From: Paenibacillus sp. S150
GTDB taxonomy: Bacteria > Bacillota > Bacilli > Paenibacillales > Paenibacillaceae
Reading direction: 5' to 3'
Assembly (NCBI RefSeq): GCF_019352175.1
Contig: NZ_JACBYI010000010.1
Span: 115,174-179,173, forward strand
Length of the DNA stretch: 64,000 bases
Notes under the pieces: model-generated
Database searches by the model: none
Told to the model about the DNA's origin: nothing
What the model saw: the letters and a program-made list of their open reading frames with translations, nothing else
In this document: positions 16,769 to 25,466 of the stretch, in pieces
Layout: every line of letters starts with the position of its first letter
Numbering within the stretch: the stretch's first letter is position 1
Program-made: the position numbers and the translations under genes

Positions 16769-18521
16769 ATTAATGAGACAATTGAAGCCCTTTAAGCTGG
16801 CTATCGCAGCGGTACTGATCCTTGTATTCCTGCAGTCCATGGGTGATCTGTATCTCCCTACCCTGATGAGCGACATTGTCGACAAAGGGATTGTCCAGGG
16901 AGACCGCGGTTATATCTGGAAAATCGGCGGATTCATGCTGCTGGTTGCCGCTGCCGGAGCCCTGTGCTCAGTTATAGCCAGTTATTTGTCGGCCAAAGTT
17001 GCCGCAGGCTTCGGTAAGAATACCCGCTCGCGGATGTTCAACCATGTCGAGAATTTCACATTGCACGAATTCGATAAGCTGGGAACGGCATCGCTGATTA
17101 CCCGCACCACCAATGATATTACACAGGTGCAAACCGTACTTACTATGATATTGCGCATGATGATCGGTGCACCGATGATGATGATCGGCGGAATTATCAT
17201 GGCGGTATCGGAGGATGCCAAGCTTTCTCTGATTTTTGTAGTGGTTATTCCACTCCTCGTCGGCGTGATTTTATTCATAGGGATGAAGGGACTGCCGTTG
17301 TTCAAGGCGATACAGGTCAAGCTGGACAAACTGAACCGTGTGCTGCGCGAGCATTTGACAGGCATCCGCGTCATCCGCTCCTTTAACCGGATCAGCCATG
17401 AGAATGAACGGTTTACCGAAGCGAACAAGGATCTCACGGATACAGCCATTAGGGTCAACAAAATTATGGCCGGCCTGATGCCGCTGATGATGATTGTCAT
17501 GAATTTTTCGATGATTGCCATTTTGTATTTTGGCGGAATCCGGATCGGCGACGGAGATTTGCAGGTCGGCTCGCTGATGGCGTTTATTCAATATGCGATG
17601 CAGATTATGTTCTCCCTGATCATGGTATCCATGATGTTTGTATTGATTCCCCGGGCGTCCGCTTCCGCGCTTCGTATCAATGAGGTGCTGGACATGCAGC
17701 CTGAAATCACAGATCCGACTTCCGGACAGCTTCAAACCACGGCTACAGCGACCCACAAGGACGGCCGCGACGGCATGCATGGTTATGTCGAGTTCGATAA
17801 TGTATCCTTCTCTTATCCCGGTGCGGAGCAGCCTGCATTGACAGGAATCAGCTTCAGTGCGAAGCCTGGTGAGATTACAGCGATTATCGGCGGGACGGGT
17901 TCAGGCAAATCCACACTGCTCAGCATGATTCCGCGGTTCTACGATGTCATTGAAGGTGCAGTGCGTGTAGACGGAGTTGATGTGCGGGAAATGACGCAGG
18001 AGGAGCTGCGCAGCAAGATCGGCTATATTCCGCAAAAGGCTGTGCTGTTCACCGGTACGATCAATGAGAATATCCGCTACGGCAAAGAGGACGCCACGGA
18101 TGATGAAATCATCCACGCGGCCAAAGTCGCCCAGGCGTTCGATTTTGTCTCCGCAATGAAAGACAGCTTCAATTCGGAAATTTCCCAAGGCGGAGGCAAC
18201 GTCTCCGGCGGGCAGAAGCAGCGCCTCTCGATTGCGCGTGCATTGGTAAGGAAACCGGAGGTTTATTTGTTCGATGACAGCTTCTCGGCTCTTGATTTCA
18301 AGACCGATGCCAAGCTGCGGGCCGCACTCAAGGGCGAAACAACGGAAGCGACCGTAGTTATTGTAGCCCAGCGGGTCAGCACGGTTATGGACGCCGACCG
18401 GATCATTGTGCTCGATGAAGGACGGATTGCCGGAATGGGCACACACCGTGAGCTGATGGACAACAGTGAAGTATACCGCGAGATCGTATCCTCGCAGCTG
18501 TCAGAGGAGGAAATAGCATGA
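16761..18521 (+). CDS. Heterodimeric ABC exporter, subunit with degenerate ATP site
   Basis: A 586-residue half transporter with six membrane helices and a C-terminal ATPase domain. Walker A is GGTGSGKSTLL, the signature is VSGGQKQRLSIARAL, and Walker B reads YLFDDSFSALD, with Asp in place of the catalytic Glu. That substitution marks the non-catalytic site of heterodimeric exporters such as BmrC/BmrD and TM287/288. Its partner is the next gene, overlapping by ATGA. The GTG at 16761 is favoured over the ATG at 16752 because GGAG directly abuts the latter. Drug or peptide export is the likely role, given the MarR control; the substrate is unknown. Confidence 0.92.
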   Translation: MIKLMRQLKPFKLAIAAVLILVFLQSMGDLYLPTLMSDIVDKGIVQGDRGYIWKIGGFMLLVAAAGALCSVIASYLSAKVAAGFGKNTRSRMFNHVENFTLHEFDKLGTASLITRTTNDITQVQTVLTMILRMMIGAPMMMIGGIIMAVSEDAKLSLIFVVVIPLLVGVILFIGMKGLPLFKAIQVKLDKLNRVLREHLTGIRVIRSFNRISHENERFTEANKDLTDTAIRVNKIMAGLMPLMMIVMNFSMIAILYFGGIRIGDGDLQVGSLMAFIQYAMQIMFSLIMVSMMFVLIPRASASALRINEVLDMQPEITDPTSGQLQTTATATHKDGRDGMHGYVEFDNVSFSYPGAEQPALTGISFSAKPGEITAIIGGTGSGKSTLLSMIPRFYDVIEGAVRVDGVDVREMTQEELRSKIGYIPQKAVLFTGTINENIRYGKEDATDDEIIHAAKVAQAFDFVSAMKDSFNSEISQGGGNVSGGQKQRLSIARALVRKPEVYLFDDSFSALDFKTDAKLRAALKGETTEATVVIVAQRVSTVMDADRIIVLDEGRIAGMGTHRELMDNSEVYREIVSSQLSEEEIA

Positions 18522-20437
18522 GTGAAGAGAATACACAGAGCAAGGCAGCTTCGGCTCCCCGCCGGCAAGGCGGCTTTGGAGGCGGGCGCGGTCCTGGAGG
18601 ACCGGGCGGACCCGGCATGGGCTTGCCTCCCGAGAAGGCCAAAGACTTCAAAGGGACATTGCGCCGCCTGATCCGCTATCTGCGCCCGCGCCAGCTGCAG
18701 CTGGTCATCGTATTTATTATGGCGATTGCAAGCACGGTATTCAGCATTTTCAGTCCAAAGATTATGGGTAAGGCAACAACCAAACTGTTCGAAGGCGCTT
18801 ATGGCAAGCTGATGGGCGTGCCGGGCGCTGCAATTGATTTTGGCTATGTTAATGATATTCTGATTATTCTGGGCGTCCTGTACCTGCTCAGCTCGTTGTT
18901 CAGCTTTGTGCAGCAGTATGTGATGTCCGGTGTGGCGCAAAAGGTTGTATTTGATATGCGTGAGCAGATCAACAGCAAGCTGGAGCGTCTGCCGCTGAAA
19001 TATTTTGATTCCCGGACGCATGGGGAAACACTCAGCCGTGCCACCAATGATGTGGACAATATCAGCACTACGCTGCAGCAGAGCTTGACACAGCTCATCA
19101 CCTCGATCGTGACGCTTATCGGTGTCATTGTTATGATGCTGACCATCAGCCCATGGCTTACTCTGATCACTGTAATTACGCTGCCGCTGAGTTTCGTGGT
19201 CATCATGGGAATCACCAAACGCTCACAGACCTACTTCATCAGCCAGCAGAAGTCTCTGGGTCAGCTGAACGGCCATGTAGAGGAAATGTATACTGGCCAC
19301 CGCATTATTAAGGCTTTTGGCCGTGAAAAGCACTCGCTGGGCGAATTTAATAAAATCAATGACTCGCTTTACGACTCCGGTTGGCGTTCGCAGTTCATCT
19401 CCGGTATTATCATGCCGCTGATGATGTTCATTGGGAACCTGGGTTATGTGCTTGTCTGTGTGGTCGGCGGTATTTTTGTCACCAAGAAGATTATTGATGT
19501 CGGGGATATTCAGGCTTTTATCCAGTATTCACGCCAGTTCACTATGCCGATTACGCAAACGGCCAATATTGCCAACATCATTCAATCGACAATTGCTTCG
19601 GCGGAACGTGTCTTTGAGCTTTTGGATGAAGAAGAGGAAATCCCTGAGGTCAGTACTTCGCTGGCCAAACTTCCAGCCGATGCCGAAGAGGGCTCGGTTG
19701 AATTCCGCCATGTGAAATTCGGCTACAAAGAAGATGCAATTCTGATTGAGGATATGAATATTAAGGTCAGCCCCGGACAGACCATTGCTATTGTAGGACC
19801 GACCGGTGCCGGTAAGACAACACTGATCAACCTGCTGATGCGTTTTTATGAAATCAGCGGCGGGGAGATTGTCATTGACGGCGTCAACATCACCAATATG
19901 AAGCGCAGCGAGCTGCGCAGCAAATTCGGTATGGTGCTGCAGGATACATGGCTGTTCAACGGGACAATCAGCGAGAATATCGCATACGGCCGCGAAGGTG
20001 CTACAGAAGCCGATGTGGTGCGGGCCGCCAAGGCTGCGCATGCCGATCACTTTATCCGCACGCTGCCGCTTGGCTATAACACCATTCTGAACGAGGAAGC
20101 CTCCAATATCTCGCAAGGGCAGAAGCAGCTGCTCACCATTGCCCGGGCAATTTTGGCCGATCCGTCCATTCTGATTCTCGATGAAGCGACTAGCAGTGTC
20201 GATACCCGGACCGAAGTGCAGATTCAGAAGGCGATGAACACGCTGATGAAAGGCAGAACAAGCTTTGTCATCGCCCACCGCCTGTCTACCATCCGTGACG
20301 CCGATCTGATTCTCGTAATGAACCAGGGCAGCGTTATTGAAAAGGGAACCCACGTCGAGCTGCTGGAAGCAGGCGGATTCTACGCCGATCTCTATAACAG
20401 CCAATTCTCCGGGGATGATCTTCCGGATGTAGGTTAA
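18518..20437 (+). CDS. Heterodimeric ABC exporter, catalytic subunit
   Basis: A 639-residue half transporter whose ATPase domain has Walker A VGPTGAGKTTLIN, signature ISQGQKQLLTIARAI and a full Walker B LILDEATSSVD, so it supplies the active catalytic Glu missing from its partner. An unusual Gly/Pro/Arg-rich stretch at about residues 15-35 (GGFGGGRGPGGPGGPG) precedes the membrane domain; a similar flexible cytosolic extension is seen in some BmrD/YheH-like proteins. Start and upstream stop overlap as ATGA, so translation is coupled and equal amounts of both subunits are expected. Confidence 0.93.
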   Translation: MSEENTQSKAASAPRRQGGFGGGRGPGGPGGPGMGLPPEKAKDFKGTLRRLIRYLRPRQLQLVIVFIMAIASTVFSIFSPKIMGKATTKLFEGAYGKLMGVPGAAIDFGYVNDILIILGVLYLLSSLFSFVQQYVMSGVAQKVVFDMREQINSKLERLPLKYFDSRTHGETLSRATNDVDNISTTLQQSLTQLITSIVTLIGVIVMMLTISPWLTLITVITLPLSFVVIMGITKRSQTYFISQQKSLGQLNGHVEEMYTGHRIIKAFGREKHSLGEFNKINDSLYDSGWRSQFISGIIMPLMMFIGNLGYVLVCVVGGIFVTKKIIDVGDIQAFIQYSRQFTMPITQTANIANIIQSTIASAERVFELLDEEEEIPEVSTSLAKLPADAEEGSVEFRHVKFGYKEDAILIEDMNIKVSPGQTIAIVGPTGAGKTTLINLLMRFYEISGGEIVIDGVNITNMKRSELRSKFGMVLQDTWLFNGTISENIAYGREGATEADVVRAAKAAHADHFIRTLPLGYNTILNEEASNISQGQKQLLTIARAILADPSILILDEATSSVDTRTEVQIQKAMNTLMKGRTSFVIAHRLSTIRDADLILVMNQGSVIEKGTHVELLEAGGFYADLYNSQFSGDDLPDVG

Positions 20438-20497
20438 GGAGGCGCGCCAGATACAAACGGCTATTTTTATGATTTGGCGGCTGCTTGCCGCTTCAAG

Positions 20498-20548
20498 AGC
20501 TCTCTGTGCACAGCAGGCCAGACTTACTGTGGACAGGGGGCTTTTTTT
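20498..20548 (+). terminator. Probable terminator of the ABC exporter operon
   Basis: AGCTCTCTGTGCAC pairs with GTGGACAGGGGGCT through Watson-Crick and G-U pairs with one mismatch, followed by seven T. The rest of the gap to 20814 has no supported gene; an ORF of about 96 codons at 20469-20759 has no ribosome binding site or family resemblance. Confidence 0.6.
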
Positions 20549-20731
20549 GCGGAGAGCAATAAATTTTCAGCGGGATGAACGGATCTTGCCATGCTTGTTG
20601 CTTGGAATTATGAGGCGGTTGGCTGGCTGTCACACGGATTTCAGGTTTATGACGAATGCATCATATGCTGCAGAGAAGAATATAATTGAAGGCTATAGAT
20701 ATATGGATTATATAATTATTGGGAAAAAGGT

Positions 20732-20760
20732 TTGCTTAAAATTTTCAGGGTATATATGAT
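20732..20760 (+). promoter_or_regulatory. Promoter of the MMPL transporter gene
   Basis: A -35 TTGCTT at 20732-20737 and a -10 TATGAT at 20755-20760 with 17-base spacing, in an AT-rich stretch, 55 bases before the start codon. Confidence 0.55.
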
Positions 20761-20814
20761 AAGGGTATAAAATGACCCGTGGTTCATTTTGAGGCTGAAG
20801 GGTGCGAGGAGAGG

Positions 20815-23040
20815 ATGAAAGGAATGTCAGGCTACGGAAAATGGGTGGCAGGCAGCAAGACCAAATGGATTACTCTTGCCGTCTGGATTGCGGTCATAGG
20901 GGCACTCACCATGTTATGGCCAGGCGTGAATTCACAGGAGCTGAACAACGCATCCAATCTGCCGGAAGACTCGCAGTCGGTGCGGGCTGCAGTGATTGCG
21001 GAGAGGGAGTTTCCCGCCGGAAGCGGCATCCCAGCATTGCTTGTATGGCATAGGGAGGGCGGAATGTCCGAGGAGGACCTGATGCATATCATCGCTGTCT
21101 ACAGCAAGCTTGAGCAGCAGCCTTTGGCACATCAGAACTATGTTCCGCCGCTGGGGCAGCTGCCGCCGCAGGCTCTTCAGGCTTCGTTGTCGGAGGATGG
21201 GAGCACGCTGGTCACGCCGGTGCTTTTTGACAAGACGGCGGACAGCGATCAGCTGGGTGAAGCTTTAACAGAAATGAAAAAAATTGTGAATACGGAAACA
21301 GGAGGCGACCCTTCCGCAGCGGAGGTGGACGGCAGCGGTCTCAGCCTCCGGGTAACAGGGCCGGTGGGGATTTCCGTCGATGCGGCAGGGCTATTCCAAA
21401 ACGCCGATGTTTCCCTGCTGATCGCGACGGTTGTGCTGGTGCTGGTGTTCCTGCTGCTGATCTACCGCTCGCCGATTCTGGCTCTGATTCCGCTTGCAGC
21501 AGTTGGCTTTGCATATGGGGCCGCCAGTCCAGTGCTGGGCAAAATGGCCCAGGAGGGCTGGATCACTGTGGATTCCCAGGCCATTTCCATTATGACTGTG
21601 CTGCTGTTCGGTGCCGGTACGGATTATTGCCTGTTCCTGATTTCCCGGTTCCGTCAAATGCTGAAGGTGGAAGAGCACAAAGGCCGCGCTTTGCTGCGTG
21701 CGATCACCCACTCCTCCGGGGCTATCGCCATGAGCGGATTTACGGTCGTGCTGGCATTGTTTGCGCTGCTGCTGGCCAAATACGGTGCGTACCACCGGTT
21801 CGCGGTTCCGTTCAGCGTTTCGATTCTCATTATGGGGATTGCCAGCCTGACGCTGGTGCCGGCATTGCTGGCCATCTTTGGACGGACGTCCTTCTTCCCG
21901 TTTATTCCACGGACTCCGCAGATGGAAGCAGAACGGGCCAAGGCCAAAGGCAGGCCGGTGCCACAGCCCAATAACTCACATAAAAAAGGAATCGGCCATC
22001 ATGTCGTAACCCGCCCGCGGGCGATTGTAGGCATAACCGTGGTGCTTCTGGGCGTGTTGGCTTCCTTTTCCGGCGGGATCAGGTTTACTTACGATATCCT
22101 CTCGTCTTTTCCGAAGGACATGGAGTCGCGTGAGGGCTTTGACCTGATCGGCAAGCAGTTCTCTCCCGGCGGGCTTGCTCCGGCCAAGCTGATCATTGAT
22201 ACGCAGGGCAAAGTGGACGGAGAGGATATCAAGGTGGTTTTGGGCGGTATTTCCTATATTGATAAGGTGTCAGATCCGCAGCAGGGGGCGGTCAATCGGA
22301 ATATCCTCGGTTATGATGTTGAATTCAAAAGCAATCCGTATTCACTGGAGGCTATGAATCACATTCCGGCTCTCCTGGCATCCGTGGAACAGGCGCTGGC
22401 CGAATCCGAGGTGGACAACGCCAGGGACAGCGTATGGATCAGCGGGCAGACAGCCACCCAGCATGATACGAAAGAGCTCGGCGAGCGGGACACGGATCTG
22501 ATTATTCCAGTGGTCATCGGGATGATTACCGTGCTGCTGCTGATCTATCTGCGGTCTGTGGTAGCAACGATTTATCTGGTGGCCACCGTAATCCTGTCCT
22601 TCTTCTCCGCGCTTGGGCTGGGCTGGATTATTATCCATTATCTTATGGGGGCGGAGGCCATTCAGGGGGCGATCCCGTTGTATTCCTTCGTGTTCCTGGT
22701 CGCGCTGGGCGAGGATTATAACATCTTCATGATCTCGAATATCTGGAAAAAGCGGAAAGTCATGCCGCTGAAGCAGGCGGTTGCCGAAGGCGTAAACGAG
22801 ACCGGTTCGGTTATCACCTCCGCCGGGCTCATTCTGGCCGGAACCTTCGCAGTGCTGGCCAGCCTGCCTATACAAGTGCTGGTGCAGTTCGGCATCATCA
22901 CCGCCATCGGGGTGCTGCTGGACACCTTCGTGGTCCGTCCGTTCCTGGTACCGGCGGTTACCGTGCTCTTCGGCCGCCGGGCGTTCTGGCCCGGCAAGCA
23001 TAAGGAGCTGGAGCGCGCACTGCCTGTGGGCGAGGACTGA
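20815..23040 (+). CDS. MMPL-family RND-type membrane transporter
   Basis: A 741-residue transporter with two repeated halves, each one helix, a large extracellular domain and five further helices. The conserved proton-path motifs are GAGTDYCLFLISRFRQ in the first half and GEDYNIFMISNIWKKRK in the second. Members export lipids, pigments or antimicrobial compounds, using the proton gradient. The ATG at 20815 follows GAGGAGAGG closely; the ATG at 20824 is a nearly equal choice. It stands alone with its own promoter, and a long perfect stem-loop follows the stop. Substrate unknown. Confidence 0.9.
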   Translation: MKGMSGYGKWVAGSKTKWITLAVWIAVIGALTMLWPGVNSQELNNASNLPEDSQSVRAAVIAEREFPAGSGIPALLVWHREGGMSEEDLMHIIAVYSKLEQQPLAHQNYVPPLGQLPPQALQASLSEDGSTLVTPVLFDKTADSDQLGEALTEMKKIVNTETGGDPSAAEVDGSGLSLRVTGPVGISVDAAGLFQNADVSLLIATVVLVLVFLLLIYRSPILALIPLAAVGFAYGAASPVLGKMAQEGWITVDSQAISIMTVLLFGAGTDYCLFLISRFRQMLKVEEHKGRALLRAITHSSGAIAMSGFTVVLALFALLLAKYGAYHRFAVPFSVSILIMGIASLTLVPALLAIFGRTSFFPFIPRTPQMEAERAKAKGRPVPQPNNSHKKGIGHHVVTRPRAIVGITVVLLGVLASFSGGIRFTYDILSSFPKDMESREGFDLIGKQFSPGGLAPAKLIIDTQGKVDGEDIKVVLGGISYIDKVSDPQQGAVNRNILGYDVEFKSNPYSLEAMNHIPALLASVEQALAESEVDNARDSVWISGQTATQHDTKELGERDTDLIIPVVIGMITVLLLIYLRSVVATIYLVATVILSFFSALGLGWIIIHYLMGAEAIQGAIPLYSFVFLVALGEDYNIFMISNIWKKRKVMPLKQAVAEGVNETGSVITSAGLILAGTFAVLASLPIQVLVQFGIITAIGVLLDTFVVRPFLVPAVTVLFGRRAFWPGKHKELERALPVGED

Positions 23041-23084
23041 GTTGAGAAGCAGCTAAGCGCTCTGCGGAGCGGCTGCACAGTACA

Positions 23085-23130
23085 ACAGGGATGCCCTGCT
23101 GTACCGTATAGGTCGGCAGGGCATCCCTGT
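23085..23130. other. Perfect 15-bp stem-loop after the MMPL gene
   Basis: ACAGGGATGCCCTGC at 23085-23099 is mirrored exactly at 23116-23130 around a 16-base loop. No T-tract follows on either strand, so it is not a standard terminator. It could block 3' exonucleases or read-through into the opposing gene. Confidence 0.7.
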
Positions 23131-23283
23131 GCGGGTTAGAGAGCCATCAACAGCCGAAATGCCGTTGTGAGCGGATGACGGGCGCAGGCGGGCCAGGCGT
23201 TGAATCAAGTGCAAAAATTCCGCTATCTAGCTGCTGCACTGTGCTTGCCGTCTGTGCCGTTTGCGTTCCTCTGCCGGGCTTGC

Positions 23284-23595
23284 CTAGTTTTCAGAGTTGC
23301 GGCTGATCAGCAACTCGTATTTATCGAGCGAGGCGCCCAGGATGTTCTCATTTTTGCCGGCCCCTCGATGTGACCCGCGGAAGGCGGGGCTGGAAGTCCA
23401 TCCCTTAAACGCTTCCTCGTTTTCCCAAGTGGTACAGATCTTCAGCTCTTCCGCGCCGTCCTTGGGTGCGCCGTGCCATACTTCCAGTCGGATGAAGCCT
23501 GGCATGTCCTGTACACCGCCCGGTTCTCCAAAACGGCTGGCCAGGGCATCTGCATGTCCTTCCTTAACCTTAATGGTATTCGTAACTACAATCAT
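23284..23595 (-). CDS. IsdG/HmoA-type heme-degrading monooxygenase
   Basis: A 103-residue ferredoxin-like (ABM superfamily) protein. The three residues needed for heme breakdown are at the same positions as in IsdI of Staphylococcus: N6 (VVTNTIKV), W66 (AFKGWTSS) and H76 (FRGSHRG). The family degrades heme to release iron. MPGF and the SPAFRGSH segment fit the family. The ATG has GAGGG upstream. No Isd import genes are adjacent, so the heme source is not evident. It lies 81 bases downstream of an SDR gene on the same strand. Confidence 0.85.
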   Translation of the reverse strand: MIVVTNTIKVKEGHADALASRFGEPGGVQDMPGFIRLEVWHGAPKDGAEELKICTTWENEEAFKGWTSSPAFRGSHRGAGKNENILGASLDKYELLISRNSEN

Positions 23596-23676
23596 GAGCA
23601 GTCCTCCCTCAAAGGTTCAGTGAAGTGATGGGTCTTATGTGCAGTAACAAATGAAAGAACTGGCCGTCTCTTCCGC

Positions 23677-24396
23677 TTACTGGGGATTAGTAGTCCAGAT
23701 CCCCGCAGTCTTCAGGAAGACGCGGTCAGGCAGCTTCAGGGCGGCCAAGGTCAGCTCAGCTACATCCTCAGGCTGCATCATCCGGTCCTCGTCGCCGATT
23801 TTTAGGCCGGCATTCTCTGCCAGTCCGGTGTTGACAGTACTCGGCGTGAGTGCGGCCACGCGGATGTTGTGTTTGCGCACTTCCTGGGCCAGCGCTTCCG
23901 TCATGCCCATCAGTGCGAACTTGGAAGCGCAGTAGGCAGAGCCGGTGGCGAAGCCCCGTTCTCCGGCGGTAGAAGAAATGTTAATAATATTGCCGCTATT
24001 GCGCTCGATCATTGCGGGCAGAGCTGCCCGGGTCACATAGTAGGTGCCGAACAGGTTGATCTGCATATGGCGTTCCCAGTCCGCGGGTTCCATTTCCAGA
24101 AAGGTACCGAACTTGGCGATCCCCGCATTGTTGATCAGCGCGTCGAATACGCCGAGGTCATTCTGAAGGGAGACGACCGCCCGTTCTGCTTCTTCGCGGA
24201 CGGAGATATCCGCCACGGCAATGCTTACCTTCACATTATATACCTCGGTCAGCGCCGACTTCAGTGCCTCCAGATCAGCCGATGTTCTGGAAATCAAGCC
24301 CAGATTCGCGCCCTCCTTGGCGAGCACCAGGGCCAGGGCCTTGCCGATTCCCTTGCCGGCCCCAGTAATGACAATACTTTTTCCTCTCAAATCCAT
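23677..24396 (-). CDS. Short-chain dehydrogenase/reductase (FabG-like)
   Basis: A 239-residue classical SDR. It has the cofactor motif TGAGKGIGKAL at residues 11-21, LINNAG near 88-93, the catalytic Ser in INISSTAG and YxxxK in AYCASKFAL. Annotators often call these 3-ketoacyl-ACP reductases, but no fatty acid genes are nearby and the closing segment (RVFLKTAGIWTTNPQ) is shared with the general ketoreductase group, so the substrate is open. AAAGGGAGCG precedes the ATG. It may form an operon with the heme monooxygenase gene downstream. Confidence 0.9.
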   Translation of the reverse strand: MDLRGKSIVITGAGKGIGKALALVLAKEGANLGLISRTSADLEALKSALTEVYNVKVSIAVADISVREEAERAVVSLQNDLGVFDALINNAGIAKFGTFLEMEPADWERHMQINLFGTYYVTRAALPAMIERNSGNIINISSTAGERGFATGSAYCASKFALMGMTEALAQEVRKHNIRVAALTPSTVNTGLAENAGLKIGDEDRMMQPEDVAELTLAALKLPDRVFLKTAGIWTTNPQ

Positions 24397-24649
24397 AGCC
24401 TAACGTCACGCTCCCTTTGCAATACATATTAATGAAGCTCCTGTTCAGCTCCCATTATACCCGAGCGGGAAGGGAGAATCACACAGTGGGGCGGATGCAG
24501 ACGGAAATTAATCCGTAAATGCCCAATTATTGGGCGGCTCCGGGGAAGTAAGCTACCCGCTTTGCACGCCCAAAACCGCACAATCAAGTAGTGCGCGCCC
24601 AAGACCCGCAACACCCAAGACCCGCACACTCAGTTACTGCATCTTTCGC

Positions 24650-25057
24650 CTCAACAACGGCATTTCTGCCGTTAATTCGGATCGCGCGGGCCATCCCCGC
24701 CTCAACAACGGCATTTCTGCCGTTAATTCGGATCGCATGGGCCAGCTTTGCCTCAACAACGGCATTTCTGCCGTTAATTCGGATCGCGCGGGCCAGGTTT
24801 GCCTCAACAACGGCATTTCTGCCGTTAATTCGGGTCGCGCGGGCTAGCTTTGCCTCAACAACGGCATTTCTGCCGTTAATTCGGGTCGCACGGGCCAGCT
24901 TTGCCTCAACAACGGCATTTCTGCCGTTAATTCGGGTCGCGCGGGCCAGCTTTGCCTCAACAACGGCATTTCTGCCGTTAATTCGGATCGCGCGGGCCAG
25001 CTTTGCCTCAACAACGGCATTTCTGCCGTTAATTCGGGTCGCGCTGCTGTAATCTTG
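24650..25057. repeat. Eight 51-bp tandem repeats, each with a hairpin
   Basis: Exactly eight contiguous units begin with CTCAACAACGG at 24650, 24701, 24752, 24803, 24854, 24905, 24956 and 25007. Every unit contains AACGGCATTTCTGCCGTT, a perfect 7-bp stem with a TTTC loop, so a transcript would carry eight equally spaced hairpins. Units differ by a few bases, mainly GGATCGC versus GGGTCGC and the GCCAGCTTT end. The sequence is unrelated to the 51-bp array at 14714 and 37860, though the unit length is the same. Open frames across it are a by-product of the period. Confidence 0.92.
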
Positions 25058-25466
25058 CGAATAATCTCACACAGCGAGAAAGAGTAAGCGAATGAGTGTG
25101 GAAGTAAGCGTTGGGAAGGGAGCCGCCGGACGCCCAGCTTGCCCACTCCGCACCTACAGGGAATAAGCGCAAAATGCCAAAAAAGCCCGCTACACGCGCA
25201 CCTATAGACTGGACACTTAGAAAAAAGGTATGCGGGCTGTTGTTCGCTTTGAAGGAAGACACGGAACTATGAAGCCTTGCTTCATTTCGCCTGCGCGCGG
25301 ATCGTTTAGAGAAGCGTACGATCCGTTCATTCCGGTAACTTATTTTGGCATAGGTTCTCCAGCACTGCTCCGCATGCATCTTCTCACCGCGCTTTACCGC
25401 GGCGCCCGCAGCATGTAAGGCCCAAACATTGAAGTCTGGGCCAACTTCTTCAGGCCGCTTCTCCGC
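25058..25466. other. Gap without a supported gene
   Basis: Between the repeat array and the FAD/Rieske gene, I see no ribosome binding site with a plausible ORF. A minus-strand frame at 25029-25379 and a plus-strand frame at 25230-25418 are open but rich in Arg, Ser and Cys and resemble no family. The last bases before 25466 show AGTCTGGGCC and GGCCCAAAC, partly pairing, which may be a weak terminator for the minus-strand gene. Confidence 0.4.

Noticed and set aside
20469..20759. 96-codon ORF between the exporter and MMPL genes
   Set aside because: No ribosome binding site, runs through a terminator hairpin and a promoter, resembles nothing.
24650..25057. Possible CRISPR array
   Set aside because: Units are contiguous and nearly identical over their whole length, with no unique spacers.
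24591..25146. Repeat-coded frames across the hairpin array
   Set aside because: Same reason: period divisible by three, no start signal, two frames and both strands open.
25029..25379. 116-codon minus-strand ORF
   Set aside because: Overlaps the repeat array, Arg/Ser-rich, no ribosome binding site; kept as unannotated.
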